From Qipengyuania gaetbuli (GTDB lineage: Bacteria; Pseudomonadota; Alphaproteobacteria; Sphingomonadales; Sphingomonadaceae), in assembly GCF_020524765.1 (NCBI RefSeq), contig NZ_JAIVLR010000001.1, forward strand, positions 1 to 64,000: a stretch of 64,000 nt of DNA, written 5' to 3'. The notes beneath the pieces are model-generated. The model made no database searches and was not told the DNA's origin. It saw nothing but the letters and a program-made list of their open reading frames with translations. Every line of letters starts with the position of its first letter. The stretch's first letter is position 1. A program made the position numbers and the translations under genes. Of this stretch, positions 16,231 to 26,923 are shown in pieces.

Positions 16231-17378
16231 GGCACAAAGGTCGATCGTATCGATTCAACAACCAAGTTCTGATCCGCTTCGGTCATGCCTGAATAAAGCG
16301 GAATGCTGATCGCCCGCTCGTAATAATCCTCCGCAATCGGAAAATCGCCATCTGCAAAACCAAGATCCCTGTAGTAAGGCTGAAGGTGCACCGGGATGTA
16401 ATGCAAGTTCACCCCGATGCCATCCGCCCGCAACGCCTCAAAGATCGCGCAGTGGCGCGTTTCGTCCTGCAGCCGAACAACATAGAGATGAAACGCCGAG
16501 CGCGCTCCCTCCAGCCGTCCTGGGAGATGCAACGGCAGATCGGCAAGCAGGGCATCATAGCGCTCGGCCAACGCGTTGCGGCGATCAACGAATTCCGACA
16601 AGCGAGTCAGCTGGCTAATGCCGAGCGCCGCTTGCATCTCGGTCATGCGATAATTCCAGCCCAAGTCGATCTGTTGATAGTACCAGGGTCCATCTGGTTC
16701 ATGGGTCATCAACGAAGGGTCGCGCGTTATGCCATGGGAACGCAATCGCTCCATCCGGGCAGCAAGTTCCGCGTCGTTGGTAAGCGCCATTCCGCCTTCG
16801 GCGGTGGTGATAATTTTTACTGGGTGAAAGCTGAAGATGGTAATGTCGGAATACCGGCATGAGCCTATTGGCTGGCCGAGGTAACTACCGCCTACGGCAT
16901 GGCTTGCATCCTCGATGATACGAATACCGTAGGGATGCACCAGCTCAGCAATCTCCCGGGTGGCAGTCGACTGGCCGCACATGTGAACCGGAACGATGAT
17001 CTTGGGGAGCCGTCCGGCGGATTTCGCCTGTTCCAGCTTGGCGGCCAGCGCCTTTGGGCACATGTTAAACGTGTCGGGATCGATGTCGACAAAATCGACA
17101 TCTGCACCGACATATCGGGCACAGTTGGCAGAAGCGACGAAGGTAATCGGGGAGGTCCACAACAAGTCACCGGGCCCAAGGCCCAGCGCCGCACAAGCGA
17201 TATGAAGCGCAGATGTCGCGGAGTTCACAGCCACCCCATATCTGGCACCTACTCGATCTGCGACAGACTGCTCGAAGCGAGCCACCACGGGGCCTTGGGT
17301 AAGAAAATCAGAATTGAGTATCTCAACAACGGCGTCCACGTCCTGTTGCGAAATGCTCTGGCGGCCGTAGGGTATCAC
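16227..17378 (-). CDS. pseC: UDP-4-amino-4,6-dideoxy-N-acetyl-L-altrosamine transaminase
   Basis: The 383-residue PLP enzyme of the DegT/DnrJ/EryC1 family converts the 4-keto PseB product to the 4-amino sugar. It has IPYGRQSISQQDVDAVV at the start, the cofactor site VNSATSALHIACAALG, EDASHAVGGSYLG, and the Schiff-base lysine in FHPVKIITTAEGG. It starts with GTG overlapping the pseB stop by one base (TAGTG), so coupling is very tight. Its 4-amino product would be the substrate of the acyl or formyl step. That step normally belongs to PseH, which is missing here. Confidence 0.94.
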   Translation of the reverse strand: MIPYGRQSISQQDVDAVVEILNSDFLTQGPVVARFEQSVADRVGARYGVAVNSATSALHIACAALGLGPGDLLWTSPITFVASANCARYVGADVDFVDIDPDTFNMCPKALAAKLEQAKSAGRLPKIIVPVHMCGQSTATREIAELVHPYGIRIIEDASHAVGGSYLGQPIGSCRYSDITIFSFHPVKIITTAEGGMALTNDAELAARMERLRSHGITRDPSLMTHEPDGPWYYQQIDLGWNYRMTEMQAALGISQLTRLSEFVDRRNALAERYDALLADLPLHLPGRLEGARSAFHLYVVRLQDETRHCAIFEALRADGIGVNLHYIPVHLQPYYRDLGFADGDFPIAEDYYERAISIPLYSGMTEADQNLVVESIRSTFVP

Positions 17379-18376
17379 TATATTGCCCCAATCTTCTTGT
17401 GGTTCGCTTCAATCCAGCTGGCCAACGCATCGAGCGGCATCCACTCGGGATTGTTTTCGCTCGTGTAGGAGAAATCTTCAGCCACCTTCTGCCCCTGCTT
17501 TATCCGCGTCTCGTCGACCGCCCAATCGTTGATCGCAGGTAGGATCTTGAAATGCTCATCGTACTCATAGGTGAAGGGTGCGTCTTCAATTCCGATCATC
17601 TGCTCGTGCAGTTTTTCACCTGGGCGAATACCGACGACTTCTTGCCTCGCTTCTGGCGCGATAACGTGGGCGATGTCTGTCACCTTCATTGACGGAATCT
17701 TCTTCACATAGATTTCCCCGCCGACCATGTCTTCGAAGGCATGCCACACCAATTCCACACCCTGCTCGAGACTAATCATGAACCGTGTCATCCGGTTATC
17801 AGTGATCGGCAGGGTGCCGTTATCCCGAATTGACATGAAGAAAGGGATGACCGAGCCACGCGACCCCATCACATTACCGTAGCGAACAACGCTGAAGCGG
17901 GTCGCGTGCTCTCCAGAATAGGCATTGCCTGCGACAAACAATTTGTCCGACGCTAATTTTGAAGCGCCGTAGAGATTGATGGGGCTGGAGGCTTTGTCGG
18001 TCGAGAGTGCCACTACCCCCTTTACGCCCTTGTCGATCGCTGCATCGATCACGTTCATCGCGCCGTTAACATTCGTTTTGATGCATTCGAATGGATTGTA
18101 TTCGGCCGTTGGCACGATTTTCGTGGCGGCCGCATGGACAACGTAATCCACGCCAGAAAATGCCCTGTAAAGCCGTTCTCTGTCTCGTACGTCGCCGATA
18201 AAGAAACGGACGCGATTGTCGTCGTCAAACAGCTTCGCCATTTCCCACTGCTTCATTTCGTCGCGGGAAAAGATAATGATTTTCTTGGGATTATATTTGG
18301 CGAGTGTCATTGGGACAAATGTGTTTCCGAACGAACCGGTTCCGCCGGTAATAAGAATTGTAGATCCGGTTAGCAT
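17378..18376 (-). CDS. pseB: UDP-N-acetylglucosamine 4,6-dehydratase (inverting)
   Basis: The 332-residue SDR enzyme carries out the first step of pseudaminic acid synthesis, inverting C5 of UDP-GlcNAc while forming the 4-keto-6-deoxy sugar. The sequence shows the NADP-binding motif TGGTGSFG, ALSTDKASSP with the Asp/Lys pair that marks inverting FlaA1-type dehydratases, and the catalytic YGASK. A good ribosome site AGGAG lies seven bases upstream of the ATG. It is the first gene of the minus-strand operon, and about 200 bases of non-coding DNA upstream should hold its promoter. That stretch also borders the MarR-type regulator gene. Confidence 0.95.
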   Translation of the reverse strand: MLTGSTILITGGTGSFGNTFVPMTLAKYNPKKIIIFSRDEMKQWEMAKLFDDDNRVRFFIGDVRDRERLYRAFSGVDYVVHAAATKIVPTAEYNPFECIKTNVNGAMNVIDAAIDKGVKGVVALSTDKASSPINLYGASKLASDKLFVAGNAYSGEHATRFSVVRYGNVMGSRGSVIPFFMSIRDNGTLPITDNRMTRFMISLEQGVELVWHAFEDMVGGEIYVKKIPSMKVTDIAHVIAPEARQEVVGIRPGEKLHEQMIGIEDAPFTYEYDEHFKILPAINDWAVDETRIKQGQKVAEDFSYTSENNPEWMPLDALASWIEANHKKIGAI

Positions 18377-18582
18377 CTAGGTCTCCTGAGGTGCTAATTT
18401 GCGTTGTTTGCGTCGCGTTTCATTGAATGCAGCAAATATTCGGGCGTGCCCTTAACGTTGAGGGGGTGTTTTGCAACTAAGCTTCCATCGCTTGGGTTCC
18501 GGACACCGACAAACCAAGAGCATCCGGGAAAGCCCCAAACCCCCGATAACGCAAACTCTCGAAATCCCGTGCGGCACCGTGA

Positions 18583-18969
18583 TCACCCATGCCCCTTGCG
18601 CGACCGGACGTCCTGCCGATCTTCGCGCTCATCTGCGTTGATCTCAGCCTTCAACTCCTCGATCTCGCGCTTCAAAGCTTCGTATTCCTCGAGTTTGCGT
18701 GCGAGAAATGTTTTCGTGATCGCGGCCTTCTCGGCGAGCCCTTTGGGCGTCAAAATGTAAGCATAGCGGCGCTTGTCGTCACTCGCACTGAAGTTTCCCA
18801 GCTTGAGCAGACCCCTTTCCACCAGCGCACTCAGGACGTAATGCACGCCGCCGACGCTGATCCCGACCGCCTCGGCAAGTTCGCGCTGTGACATTTCTGG
18901 CTTGGCTTCCAAAAGCCGCAAAACCCGGAAGCGAGCATCTTCCTGCAGATCCGCCTTACGAGAACGCAT
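18583..18969 (-). CDS. EPS-associated MarR-family transcriptional regulator
   Basis: The 128-residue protein has a winged helix-turn-helix (MSQRELAEAVGISVGGVHYV, about 27-46, then a wing with DDKRRYAYILTPKG) and a C-terminal coiled-coil helix rich in Glu and Lys. This is the layout of the MarR-type regulators that occur beside exopolysaccharide loci in proteobacteria. The conserved start is MRSRKADLQEDARFRVLRLL at 18969. Upstream in-frame codons to 19119 look like non-coding sequence. It is divergent from the NusG-like gene and upstream of pseB in the same direction. It therefore probably controls the glycan operon, by inference. Confidence 0.87.
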   Translation of the reverse strand: MRSRKADLQEDARFRVLRLLEAKPEMSQRELAEAVGISVGGVHYVLSALVERGLLKLGNFSASDDKRRYAYILTPKGLAEKAAITKTFLARKLEEYEALKREIEELKAEINADEREDRQDVRSRKGHG

Positions 18970-19211
18970 TGATAATGCGCAAGCTACCGCACCAAGCCTG
19001 GCACGCACCAAGCCGGGACGTAATGGAGCCGACGATGTGGCATTGCCATTGCATCGTTCAATATTGAGCGGTAACAATACCCACGCCAAACGCAACACTA
19101 ATTTGGATTTTTCCGACAAACCGCTACGCCCAACCCTTTCGTCAGAGCATCTCTGCGAAGAATGCGCGACTTCCCGTGGCGTTTCAATATCTTAAAGTGA
19201 TGCCCCTCAGA

Positions 19212-19727
19212 ATGAACAGCACCTCGCCATCAGCATGGTTTCTCGCGCAATTGAAGCCGAACTGCGGTTCAATTGCCGAACGGAACTTGGCCCAGCAAGG
19301 GTTTGCAACCTTTCTTCCCATGGAACGAAGGACGAAGAACAAAAATGGGCAACTGATTCAGGTGAAAGTTCCGTACTTCCCCGGATACATCTTCGTTAGG
19401 GACGATGCCCGCGCTTCCCCTTGGCGCGCCATCCATTCAACTTACGGCATATCCCGACTGGTAAGTTTCGGGGCCCGCCCTGCGCCTGTACCTCCAGAAA
19501 TCATCAACCAATTGCTGGAATGCTGCGATTCCCACGGTTGCATACAGAGGCTCGATCAGTTCGCGGTTGGCGATGAGGTCCAAGTTTGCGACGGCCCCTT
19601 GGTGAACTTTACAGGCATAGTAGATAAACTGGCCCCCGCTGAGAGAGCTTGGTTATTGATCGACATCATGGGAAAGGCGACACGCTCTCTCGTCAGATGC
19701 GCAGACCTGCGACTAGCTAGTACGTGA
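19212..19727 (+). CDS. NusG/RfaH-like transcription antiterminator of the EPS locus
   Basis: The protein of about 171 residues contains an NGN domain (WFLAQLKPNCGSIAERNLAQQG, then VKVPYFPGYIFVR, about 9-110) and a C-terminal KOW domain (FAVGDEVQVCDGPLVNFTGIVDKL, about 120-165). Specialised NusG paralogues such as RfaH, LoaP and UpxY bind paused RNA polymerase and help it through long polysaccharide operons. It is smaller and more divergent than housekeeping NusG and stands at the head of an EPS locus of about 17 kb, which supports that role. Alternative starts are an ATG at 19200 and a GTG at 19176. None has a strong ribosome site. No clear recruitment element was found upstream of pseB. Confidence 0.87.
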   Translation: MNSTSPSAWFLAQLKPNCGSIAERNLAQQGFATFLPMERRTKNKNGQLIQVKVPYFPGYIFVRDDARASPWRAIHSTYGISRLVSFGARPAPVPPEIINQLLECCDSHGCIQRLDQFAVGDEVQVCDGPLVNFTGIVDKLAPAERAWLLIDIMGKATRSLVRCADLRLAST

Positions 19728-19754
19728 TTGACCACTAGTTGCGACCAGGGCCTT

Positions 19755-21095
19755 CTATTTTGCTCCGAATCCGGAAAAGACCACTTTCACGGTGCGCAAA
19801 GCAATAACAAGATCGAGCCAATATGAAAGATTCTTGACGTAGTAGAAGTCGTATTGGAGCTTCTCATCGACCTCGTCGATCTCGGCCACATGACCTTGGT
19901 TCACCTGAGCCCAGCCACTGATACCCGGCCGAACCATGTGACGATAACGGTAGAATGGAATTTCACTCTCATACCACTTCGAGAGGCTCACCGCTTCCGG
20001 CCGCGGGCCGATCCAACTCATCTCGCCCCGAAGGATGTTATAGATTTGGGCGAGCTCATCGAGGCGAGTGCGGCGCAAGAAGCCACCAATTCTCGTGATC
20101 CGCGCATCGCCTGACTTGGTTATGGAGAGGTCACGGACCCCACCATTATGCCCATGGGTCATTGTGCGCAGCTTTAGTACGTCAAATTCCATACCGCGAA
20201 AGCCCATCCGCCGCTGGCGAAAAAAAACAGGCCCCGGGCTGTCGTGCTTTATCAGGATCGCACAGATACCAATTATCGCAATGGCTATCGGCAACACCGC
20301 AATAGCAGACACCAAGTCGATCGCGCGCTTCAATTTCTGATATGAAAAGCTGGGCAGAAGTGCCCCGAAATTATTCTCAGAGAGATGGTCTATTTGAACC
20401 TTCCCGGTCTCAGCTTCCCATACCTGCTTGTAATGGTAAATCGGACGACCGGATATCGCAGCGTCCGCTAAGAACCGCTCCCATTTTTCTCCGAGATCCG
20501 CATGAAGATCAGCGACGATTGCGCAATCAGGTAAACCCGCGAGCGACGCCGACTTGAGCATGCAAACCGGTGCAGATTTGATTTGAAAGATCAGATCCGA
20601 CCGACCGCCAGGTACTACATAGTAAAGCAACCCCTTCGCACGGCTTCGCATTGCCGTAATTGCAAATCGCGCCAAAAGCACCCCAAAAAAGCACGACAAA
20701 ATCAGCTTGTTGTAATATTCCAACCTCAATCCAGCGATCACGCCAATCATCACACCGAACATGAGTGCAACTACCGGCAAGATTGATCGAGCTACCGCTA
20801 CCCCTGGAAGGTAGCGTAGTCGCCTTAAAATGCCGATCGAGAACAAGGCACAAACGCCACTTCCAACCAATGAATTGGTTACGCCGGGCTGAGTGAGCCA
20901 AGCCCAGGTTTCCACCGGGCCAACGGGTCGACCACCATCAAAAAATGCAAGCACCACAAGCGGAAATGTAACGCCGAATAGCAACACGAATGCGAGTTCG
21001 AAACGCAATGAATGCACTAACCCGCGCCGAACAATTGGAGAAAGGAATGGCGCTGACAATTTTTTGCTCCGAATCACCTTGATACGCTGCCGCAT
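19755..21095 (-). CDS. Polyprenyl-phosphate sugar-1-phosphate transferase (initiating EPS transferase)
   Basis: The protein of about 446 residues has four N-terminal membrane segments (about 25-165), a central cytosolic Rossmann-like region and a C-terminal bacterial sugar transferase domain after a fifth hydrophobic segment. The catalytic part shows the membrane re-entrant start KRAIDLVSAI, DSPGPVFFRQ, KLRTM, RRTRLDELAQ, GEMSWIGPRPE and PGISGWAQVNQG. It would transfer a sugar-phosphate (often glucose- or galactose-1-phosphate) to undecaprenyl phosphate to start each repeat unit. The ATG at 21095 is preferred over a TTG at 21110. The gene faces the NusG-like gene tail to tail. Confidence 0.92.
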   Translation of the reverse strand: MRQRIKVIRSKKLSAPFLSPIVRRGLVHSLRFELAFVLLFGVTFPLVVLAFFDGGRPVGPVETWAWLTQPGVTNSLVGSGVCALFSIGILRRLRYLPGVAVARSILPVVALMFGVMIGVIAGLRLEYYNKLILSCFFGVLLARFAITAMRSRAKGLLYYVVPGGRSDLIFQIKSAPVCMLKSASLAGLPDCAIVADLHADLGEKWERFLADAAISGRPIYHYKQVWEAETGKVQIDHLSENNFGALLPSFSYQKLKRAIDLVSAIAVLPIAIAIIGICAILIKHDSPGPVFFRQRRMGFRGMEFDVLKLRTMTHGHNGGVRDLSITKSGDARITRIGGFLRRTRLDELAQIYNILRGEMSWIGPRPEAVSLSKWYESEIPFYRYRHMVRPGISGWAQVNQGHVAEIDEVDEKLQYDFYYVKNLSYWLDLVIALRTVKVVFSGFGAK

Positions 21096-21400
21096 CCACC
21101 CGCAGCGCAATCATCAAACTGGCTTGATTATATGTTCATATTGAACAGTCTTTGCTCCCTTAGGAGCCTTTTTTCCAGGTTGCCAATCTCATTTGATACG
21201 AAGCGGTTTTTAACGCTCTTAGCCATGTTGAGACAAACCCAGTGCGAGTTGCCAGAAGCGAATGAATACAGAGGCAACACTTGGGCGATTTGGCGAAACA
21301 CCGAGGATCCCTGACGCCGCGGTGTCAAATCACCCTACCTTGCCCTCGGCCACACCTCTGCTAAAGCGCGCGCAAATCCATTCGAACTGACAGGAAACCC
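21096..21400. other. Intergenic divergent promoter region between sugar transferase and icd
   Basis: These 305 bases separate two divergent genes and mark the border between the AT-richer glycan locus and the GC-rich core region. No credible coding sequence was seen. The only clear structure is the palindrome at 21133-21147. A ribosome site CAGGAAA precedes icd at the right end. The stretch 21170-21300 has mixed composition with no obvious repeat. Confidence 0.6.
21133..21147. promoter_or_regulatory. 15-bp palindrome, operator candidate for the sugar transferase gene
   Basis: TGTTCATATTGAACA is a perfect 6-3-6 inverted repeat about 38 bases upstream of the initiating sugar transferase start. 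The size and spacing suit a dimeric repressor such as a MarR or TetR protein, and a MarR-type regulator is encoded 2 kb away. The half-sites are inverted, so it does not fit the direct-repeat SOS box of this group. Confidence 0.4.
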
Positions 21401-22621
21401 ATGGCCAAGATCAAGGTAGCCAACCCGGTCGTCGAACTCGACGGCGACGAAATGACGAAGATCATCTGGAAGTGGATCCGCGAGCGGCTGATCCTTCCGT
21501 ATCTCGACATCGACCTGAAGTATTACGACCTCTCGATCGAGAAGCGCGACGAGACGGACGACCAGATCACCGTCGATGCGGCCAACGCGATCAAGGAACA
21601 CGGCGTCGGCGTGAAGTGCGCCACGATCACTCCGGACGAAGCTCGCGTCGAGGAATTCAACCTCAAGAGCATGTGGCGTTCGCCCAATGGCACCATCCGC
21701 AACATCCTCGGCGGCGTGGTCTTCCGCGAACCGATCGTGATCGACAACGTGCCGCGCCTCGTGCCCGGCTGGACCGATCCCATCGTCGTCGGCCGCCACG
21801 CTTTCGGTGACCAGTACCGTGCCACCGACACGCTCATTCCGGGCGCCGGCAAGCTGCGCCTCGTCTTCGAAGGCGAGAACGGCGAGAACATAGATCTCGA
21901 CGTGTTCGAATTCCAGAGCCCAGGCGTCGCCATGGCGATGTACAACCTCGACGACAGCATCCGCGATTTCGCGCGCGCCAGCTTCGCTTACGGTCTTGAT
22001 CGCAAGTGGCCGGTGTACCTGTCGACCAAGAACACCATCCTCAAGAAGTACGACGGCCGTTTCAAGGACCTGTTCCAGGAAGTCTTCGACGCCGAGTTCA
22101 AGGCTGAATTCGACAAGCACGGCATCTTCTACGAACACCGTCTGATCGACGACATGGTCGCAGCGGCCCTCAAGTGGAGCGGCAAGTTCGTCTGGGCCTG
22201 CAAGAACTATGACGGTGACGTGCAATCGGACATCGTGGCACAGGGCTTCGGCTCGCTCGGCTTGATGACCTCGGTCCTGATGACGCCGGACGGCAAGACC
22301 GTGGAAGCGGAAGCCGCGCACGGCACCGTTACCCGCCACTATCGCCAGCACCAGCAGGGCAAGGCGACCTCGACCAACCCGATCGCCAGCATCTTCGCCT
22401 GGACCCGCGGCCTCATGTACCGCGGCAAGTTCGACAATACGCCCGACGTGGTGCGCTTTGCCGAAACGCTCGAGGAAGTCTGCATCAAGACCGTCGAAAG
22501 CGGCAAGATGACCAAGGACCTCGCGCTGCTGATCGGTCCGGACCAAAGCTGGATGACCACCGAGCAGTTCTTCGAGGCGATCGTCGAGAACCTCGAAAAG
22601 GAAATGGCCAACTGGGCCTGA
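21401..22621 (+). CDS. icd: Isocitrate dehydrogenase (NADP+)
   Basis: The 406-residue enzyme oxidises isocitrate to 2-oxoglutarate in the citric acid cycle. The start [19 protein letters not shown] and the segments [30 protein letters not shown] and [12 protein letters not shown] identify the eukaryote-type homodimeric NADP enzyme common in alphaproteobacteria, rather than the E. coli type. The phosphosite region and substrate residues around the SPNGT motif are intact. The ATG is preceded by CAGGAAA. A strong terminator follows 45 bases after the stop, so it is a single-gene unit. Confidence 0.97.
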   Translation: MAKIKVANPVVELDGDEMTKIIWKWIRERLILPYLDIDLKYYDLSIEKRDETDDQITVDAANAIKEHGVGVKCATITPDEARVEEFNLKSMWRSPNGTIRNILGGVVFREPIVIDNVPRLVPGWTDPIVVGRHAFGDQYRATDTLIPGAGKLRLVFEGENGENIDLDVFEFQSPGVAMAMYNLDDSIRDFARASFAYGLDRKWPVYLSTKNTILKKYDGRFKDLFQEVFDAEFKAEFDKHGIFYEHRLIDDMVAAALKWSGKFVWACKNYDGDVQSDIVAQGFGSLGLMTSVLMTPDGKTVEAEAAHGTVTRHYRQHQQGKATSTNPIASIFAWTRGLMYRGKFDNTPDVVRFAETLEEVCIKTVESGKMTKDLALLIGPDQSWMTTEQFFEAIVENLEKEMANWA

Positions 22622-22666
22622 AACCCATTGCCTGCTACGTCATTTCGTAGACAAGGCTAGACCAAG

Positions 22667-22695
22667 CGGGGTCGGCTCGATGCCGGCCCCGTTTT
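22667..22695 (+). terminator. Intrinsic terminator of icd
   Basis: A 10-bp stem (CGGGGTCGGC with GCCGGCCCCG, one G-U pair) and a 5-base loop TCGAT are followed by TTTT. It stands between the icd stop and the next gene. Nearly the same stem is used at 61518-61551. Confidence 0.88.
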
Positions 22696-22725
22696 CGTTT
22701 CGGGACGCAGGAAAGCGGGAAGAGC

Positions 22726-24381
<1,656 letters not shown>

Positions 24382-24385
24382 CGCC

Positions 24386-26833
24386 TCAGAACGTGGCGCG
24401 GTAGCTGACGGCGGCCCCGTAATCGGGCTTCGTATAGGCGCGATGGAACGGGTCCTTGCGGTAGAATAGCGACGCCCCGCCCCAGCCCCAGCCCATCGGG
24501 CCGCTCCAGCGTGCTTCGCCCACGATCTCGCGCGATGAGGGCGTGAGCGACAGCAGGCGGTCGCCGAACAGGGCGCTTTCGGTGGCGTAATCGTACCCAA
24601 CCGGCAGGCGCAGGTTGAGGCCGCCGTTCTCGACTCTCAGGGGTTGCGAGAGGCGGAAGGCGAGGCGATCTTGCGCACCGAAGACACCTCGCCGGTCGAG
24701 ATCGATCGACCAGCTACTGGTGGCAAGACGCGAATTCGCACCGATAAGCCCCGCGGTATCGACCATGGTCCAGCCGCGGCGCATGGTGCCTGCGAGCGTC
24801 CATTGCGGCGCAAGATCGTAACCCAGCGTTCCGGTCAGCAGGACCGTTTCGGCCCCCTCGCCGCCCAGCGTACCGCCGAACCAGCCGCCAAGGACGGTGC
24901 TGTCCTCGCGGATCCAGTCCAGCCCCAGCGATCCCCGCAGATCGCCGAAGATGCGGTCCAGCTGTCCACCGGCTCTGAGGTAGCGGTTGCGATCGAACAG
25001 GACGCGCGTGGGTTCCGGCAGCGGACCTTCAGAGGATACCGACACATCGCCACTTTCCATCGAGAGGCTGAGGCCCGTGCTGCGGTCGATTTCATAGCGC
25101 GCTGCAATCGTGCGCATATCGCGCGCCTGAAGCGGGGAGGCGGAGCCAGACCCTGCAACCAGGAACGCCGGAGCATCGCTACCTTCAAGCTGAGCGGCTA
25201 GGCCGTCGCTGCCTTCCCTGATGGCAAACCCCAGTTGCAGCTTGGGCGAGATGCGCGCTGCAATGCGTCCGGCCAGCACCCGTGCTGCTTCAGCCTCATT
25301 CCTGCTGAGGAGCAGCTCGGCAACCGGCTCAAGCCCGCTGTTGGCGGCAGACCGGTCCGCAACGGTAAAGCCCATTGCCAGCAGCTCGTTGCCGGCCGAC
25401 ACGCGTCGGCCACCGGGTGCGAGCGCTGCCCTCAGGCGGTCGCCGTCCTCGAACCCGTCACGCATCCCCCGACCGAGGTCGACGGAGTAGGCGCGGGCGT
25501 ACTTGTCCGTCGCGACAGTGGTCACGCCTCCATTTGCAGACAGTGCATCACCCATGGCGGGCGAGCCGACAGCAACGGGCTGGCCGCTGGAGACAGCCAG
25601 ACGCGTTCCGGCAATCGAGAGTACGCCTGCCGGCTGGAATGCCCGCGCAATGTCGAGGATGCCGCGTCCAAAAGTCGTATCGGTCCCGGGGTCGCCCCCG
25701 TCCCTTGCGCTATCGAGCAGGAGTTCGACGATTTCCGCGCCGGTCAGATTGGGGAAGGCTTGCTTGAGCAGCGCCACCGCGCCCGACACCTGCGGTGCCG
25801 CGAAGCTCGTGCCCGAAAAGAGCACCACGTAATCGCCGTTAGCATCTGTGCCGACGAAGATCCGGCCATCCTCGTAGACGCAACACAGCCGCTCGCCGCG
25901 GGCCGCTAGGTAGAAGTCTGCCTGCGCGCCTGCCGGATTGGCGAAACTGGAGAAGGCCCCGCTCTCGTCGACCGAGCCGACGATGATGACATTGTTCCCC
26001 CCAGCATCGCGGATGGCGGAGGCAAATGGCAGCGGCTGGAACCGGTCGAAATCGGGATCGCTCCCGTCGCCCGAATTGCCCGAGGCGACAATGATCACGA
26101 CACCCGCTGCCGAAGCACGTGCGACCGCATCGAGCACCGCCTGCCCGGGCGCTCCTCCGCCAAGCGAAAGGTTGATGACGGTCGCACCCGCATTCACCGC
26201 AACGTCGATCCCGCGCGCGATGTCGCGATTGATGAAGCTGCAGCCGAGCGAGGGATCGTCTGGTGTATCGGTAGCGCAGGTGCCCGGCGCATCGGCGCGC
26301 AGGGCCAGGACGTCGGCCTGGAAGGCGATACCCACGATGCCCTGGTTGTTACGCGCGGCGGCGGCGATCAGGCTCACATTGGTGCCATGATCGTCCTCCG
26401 CCTCGATCCCGCGGTTCCCGGCTACGTCCTGCGATGCGGGGTGGATGCGTCCGGCAAATTCCGGGCTGTCGCTGTCGATCCCTGTATCGATCACTGCGAT
26501 GACCGACCCCGTGCCTGTGGCTCCCGCTTCCCACGCGGTAATCGCCCCATGGAACGCTGGCCCGTCGGACCGCTCATATTCCGCCGTAACAAAGCCGCTC
26601 GGTGGCGGAGTTGGGGTCGGCGTGGGGCTCGGCGTTGGTGTCGGGGTCGGGGTCGGCGTCGGTGTCGGAGACGGCGCGGGCCTGGGGGCGGATACCGGCG
26701 GCCCTCCTCCTCCACCGCCGCACGCAGCCAGCATGAGCACGAGGCTCATCGCGGCGCCGGTCCTCGAAAGGGACGTTCTGGAGGGGTATTTTTTCACGAT
26801 GCGACCTGGTTGGAGGAAATCTACGTCTTTCAT
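24386..26833 (-). CDS. Subtilisin-like S8 serine protease, autotransporter-type surface lipoprotein
   Basis: The 815-residue product begins with a signal peptide and lipobox LAAC (Cys about 38) followed by a poly-Gly run and a Pro-Thr repeat linker (about 52-78). The S8 peptidase domain (about 100-395) carries the catalytic triad Asp116 (IDTGID), His149 (DDHGTN) and Ser344 (SGTSFAAP). The last 300 residues alternate polar and hydrophobic residues and end in an aromatic residue (YRATF), as expected for an outer-membrane beta-barrel. Lipid-anchored subtilase autotransporters such as Bordetella SphB1 are known. A second in-frame ATG (residue 29) could also serve as start. The gene is convergent with the GNAT/nitrilase gene, with four bases between the stops. 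Confidence 0.88.
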   Translation of the reverse strand: MKDVDFLQPGRIVKKYPSRTSLSRTGAAMSLVLMLAACGGGGGGPPVSAPRPAPSPTPTPTPTPTPTPSPTPTPTPPPSGFVTAEYERSDGPAFHGAITAWEAGATGTGSVIAVIDTGIDSDSPEFAGRIHPASQDVAGNRGIEAEDDHGTNVSLIAAAARNNQGIVGIAFQADVLALRADAPGTCATDTPDDPSLGCSFINRDIARGIDVAVNAGATVINLSLGGGAPGQAVLDAVARASAAGVVIIVASGNSGDGSDPDFDRFQPLPFASAIRDAGGNNVIIVGSVDESGAFSSFANPAGAQADFYLAARGERLCCVYEDGRIFVGTDANGDYVVLFSGTSFAAPQVSGAVALLKQAFPNLTGAEIVELLLDSARDGGDPGTDTTFGRGILDIARAFQPAGVLSIAGTRLAVSSGQPVAVGSPAMGDALSANGGVTTVATDKYARAYSVDLGRGMRDGFEDGDRLRAALAPGGRRVSAGNELLAMGFTVADRSAANSGLEPVAELLLSRNEAEAARVLAGRIAARISPKLQLGFAIREGSDGLAAQLEGSDAPAFLVAGSGSASPLQARDMRTIAARYEIDRSTGLSLSMESGDVSVSSEGPLPEPTRVLFDRNRYLRAGGQLDRIFGDLRGSLGLDWIREDSTVLGGWFGGTLGGEGAETVLLTGTLGYDLAPQWTLAGTMRRGWTMVDTAGLIGANSRLATSSWSIDLDRRGVFGAQDRLAFRLSQPLRVENGGLNLRLPVGYDYATESALFGDRLLSLTPSSREIVGEARWSGPMGWGWGGASLFYRKDPFHRAYTKPDYGAAVSYRATF

Positions 26834-26923
26834 GTGAGCAAATCATGAACTGCCTGACGACAGCTTCGATCCATCTCGCCTTAACCGGATGACAGAGCGG
26901 GTTTCAGCCCATAAGACACCCCC

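Noticed and set aside
16885-16892. GGCGGTAG (minus strand), identical to the core of the RfaH-recruiting ops/JUMPstart element
   Set aside because: It lies inside the pseC coding sequence rather than in an operon leader, and an 8-mer is expected about twice by chance in a window of this size.
21335-22546. 403-residue open frame opposite icd
   Set aside because: It lies antisense within a certain icd gene. Its residue content (Asp, Val, His, Arg rich) follows from the GC-rich codon pattern of the other strand.
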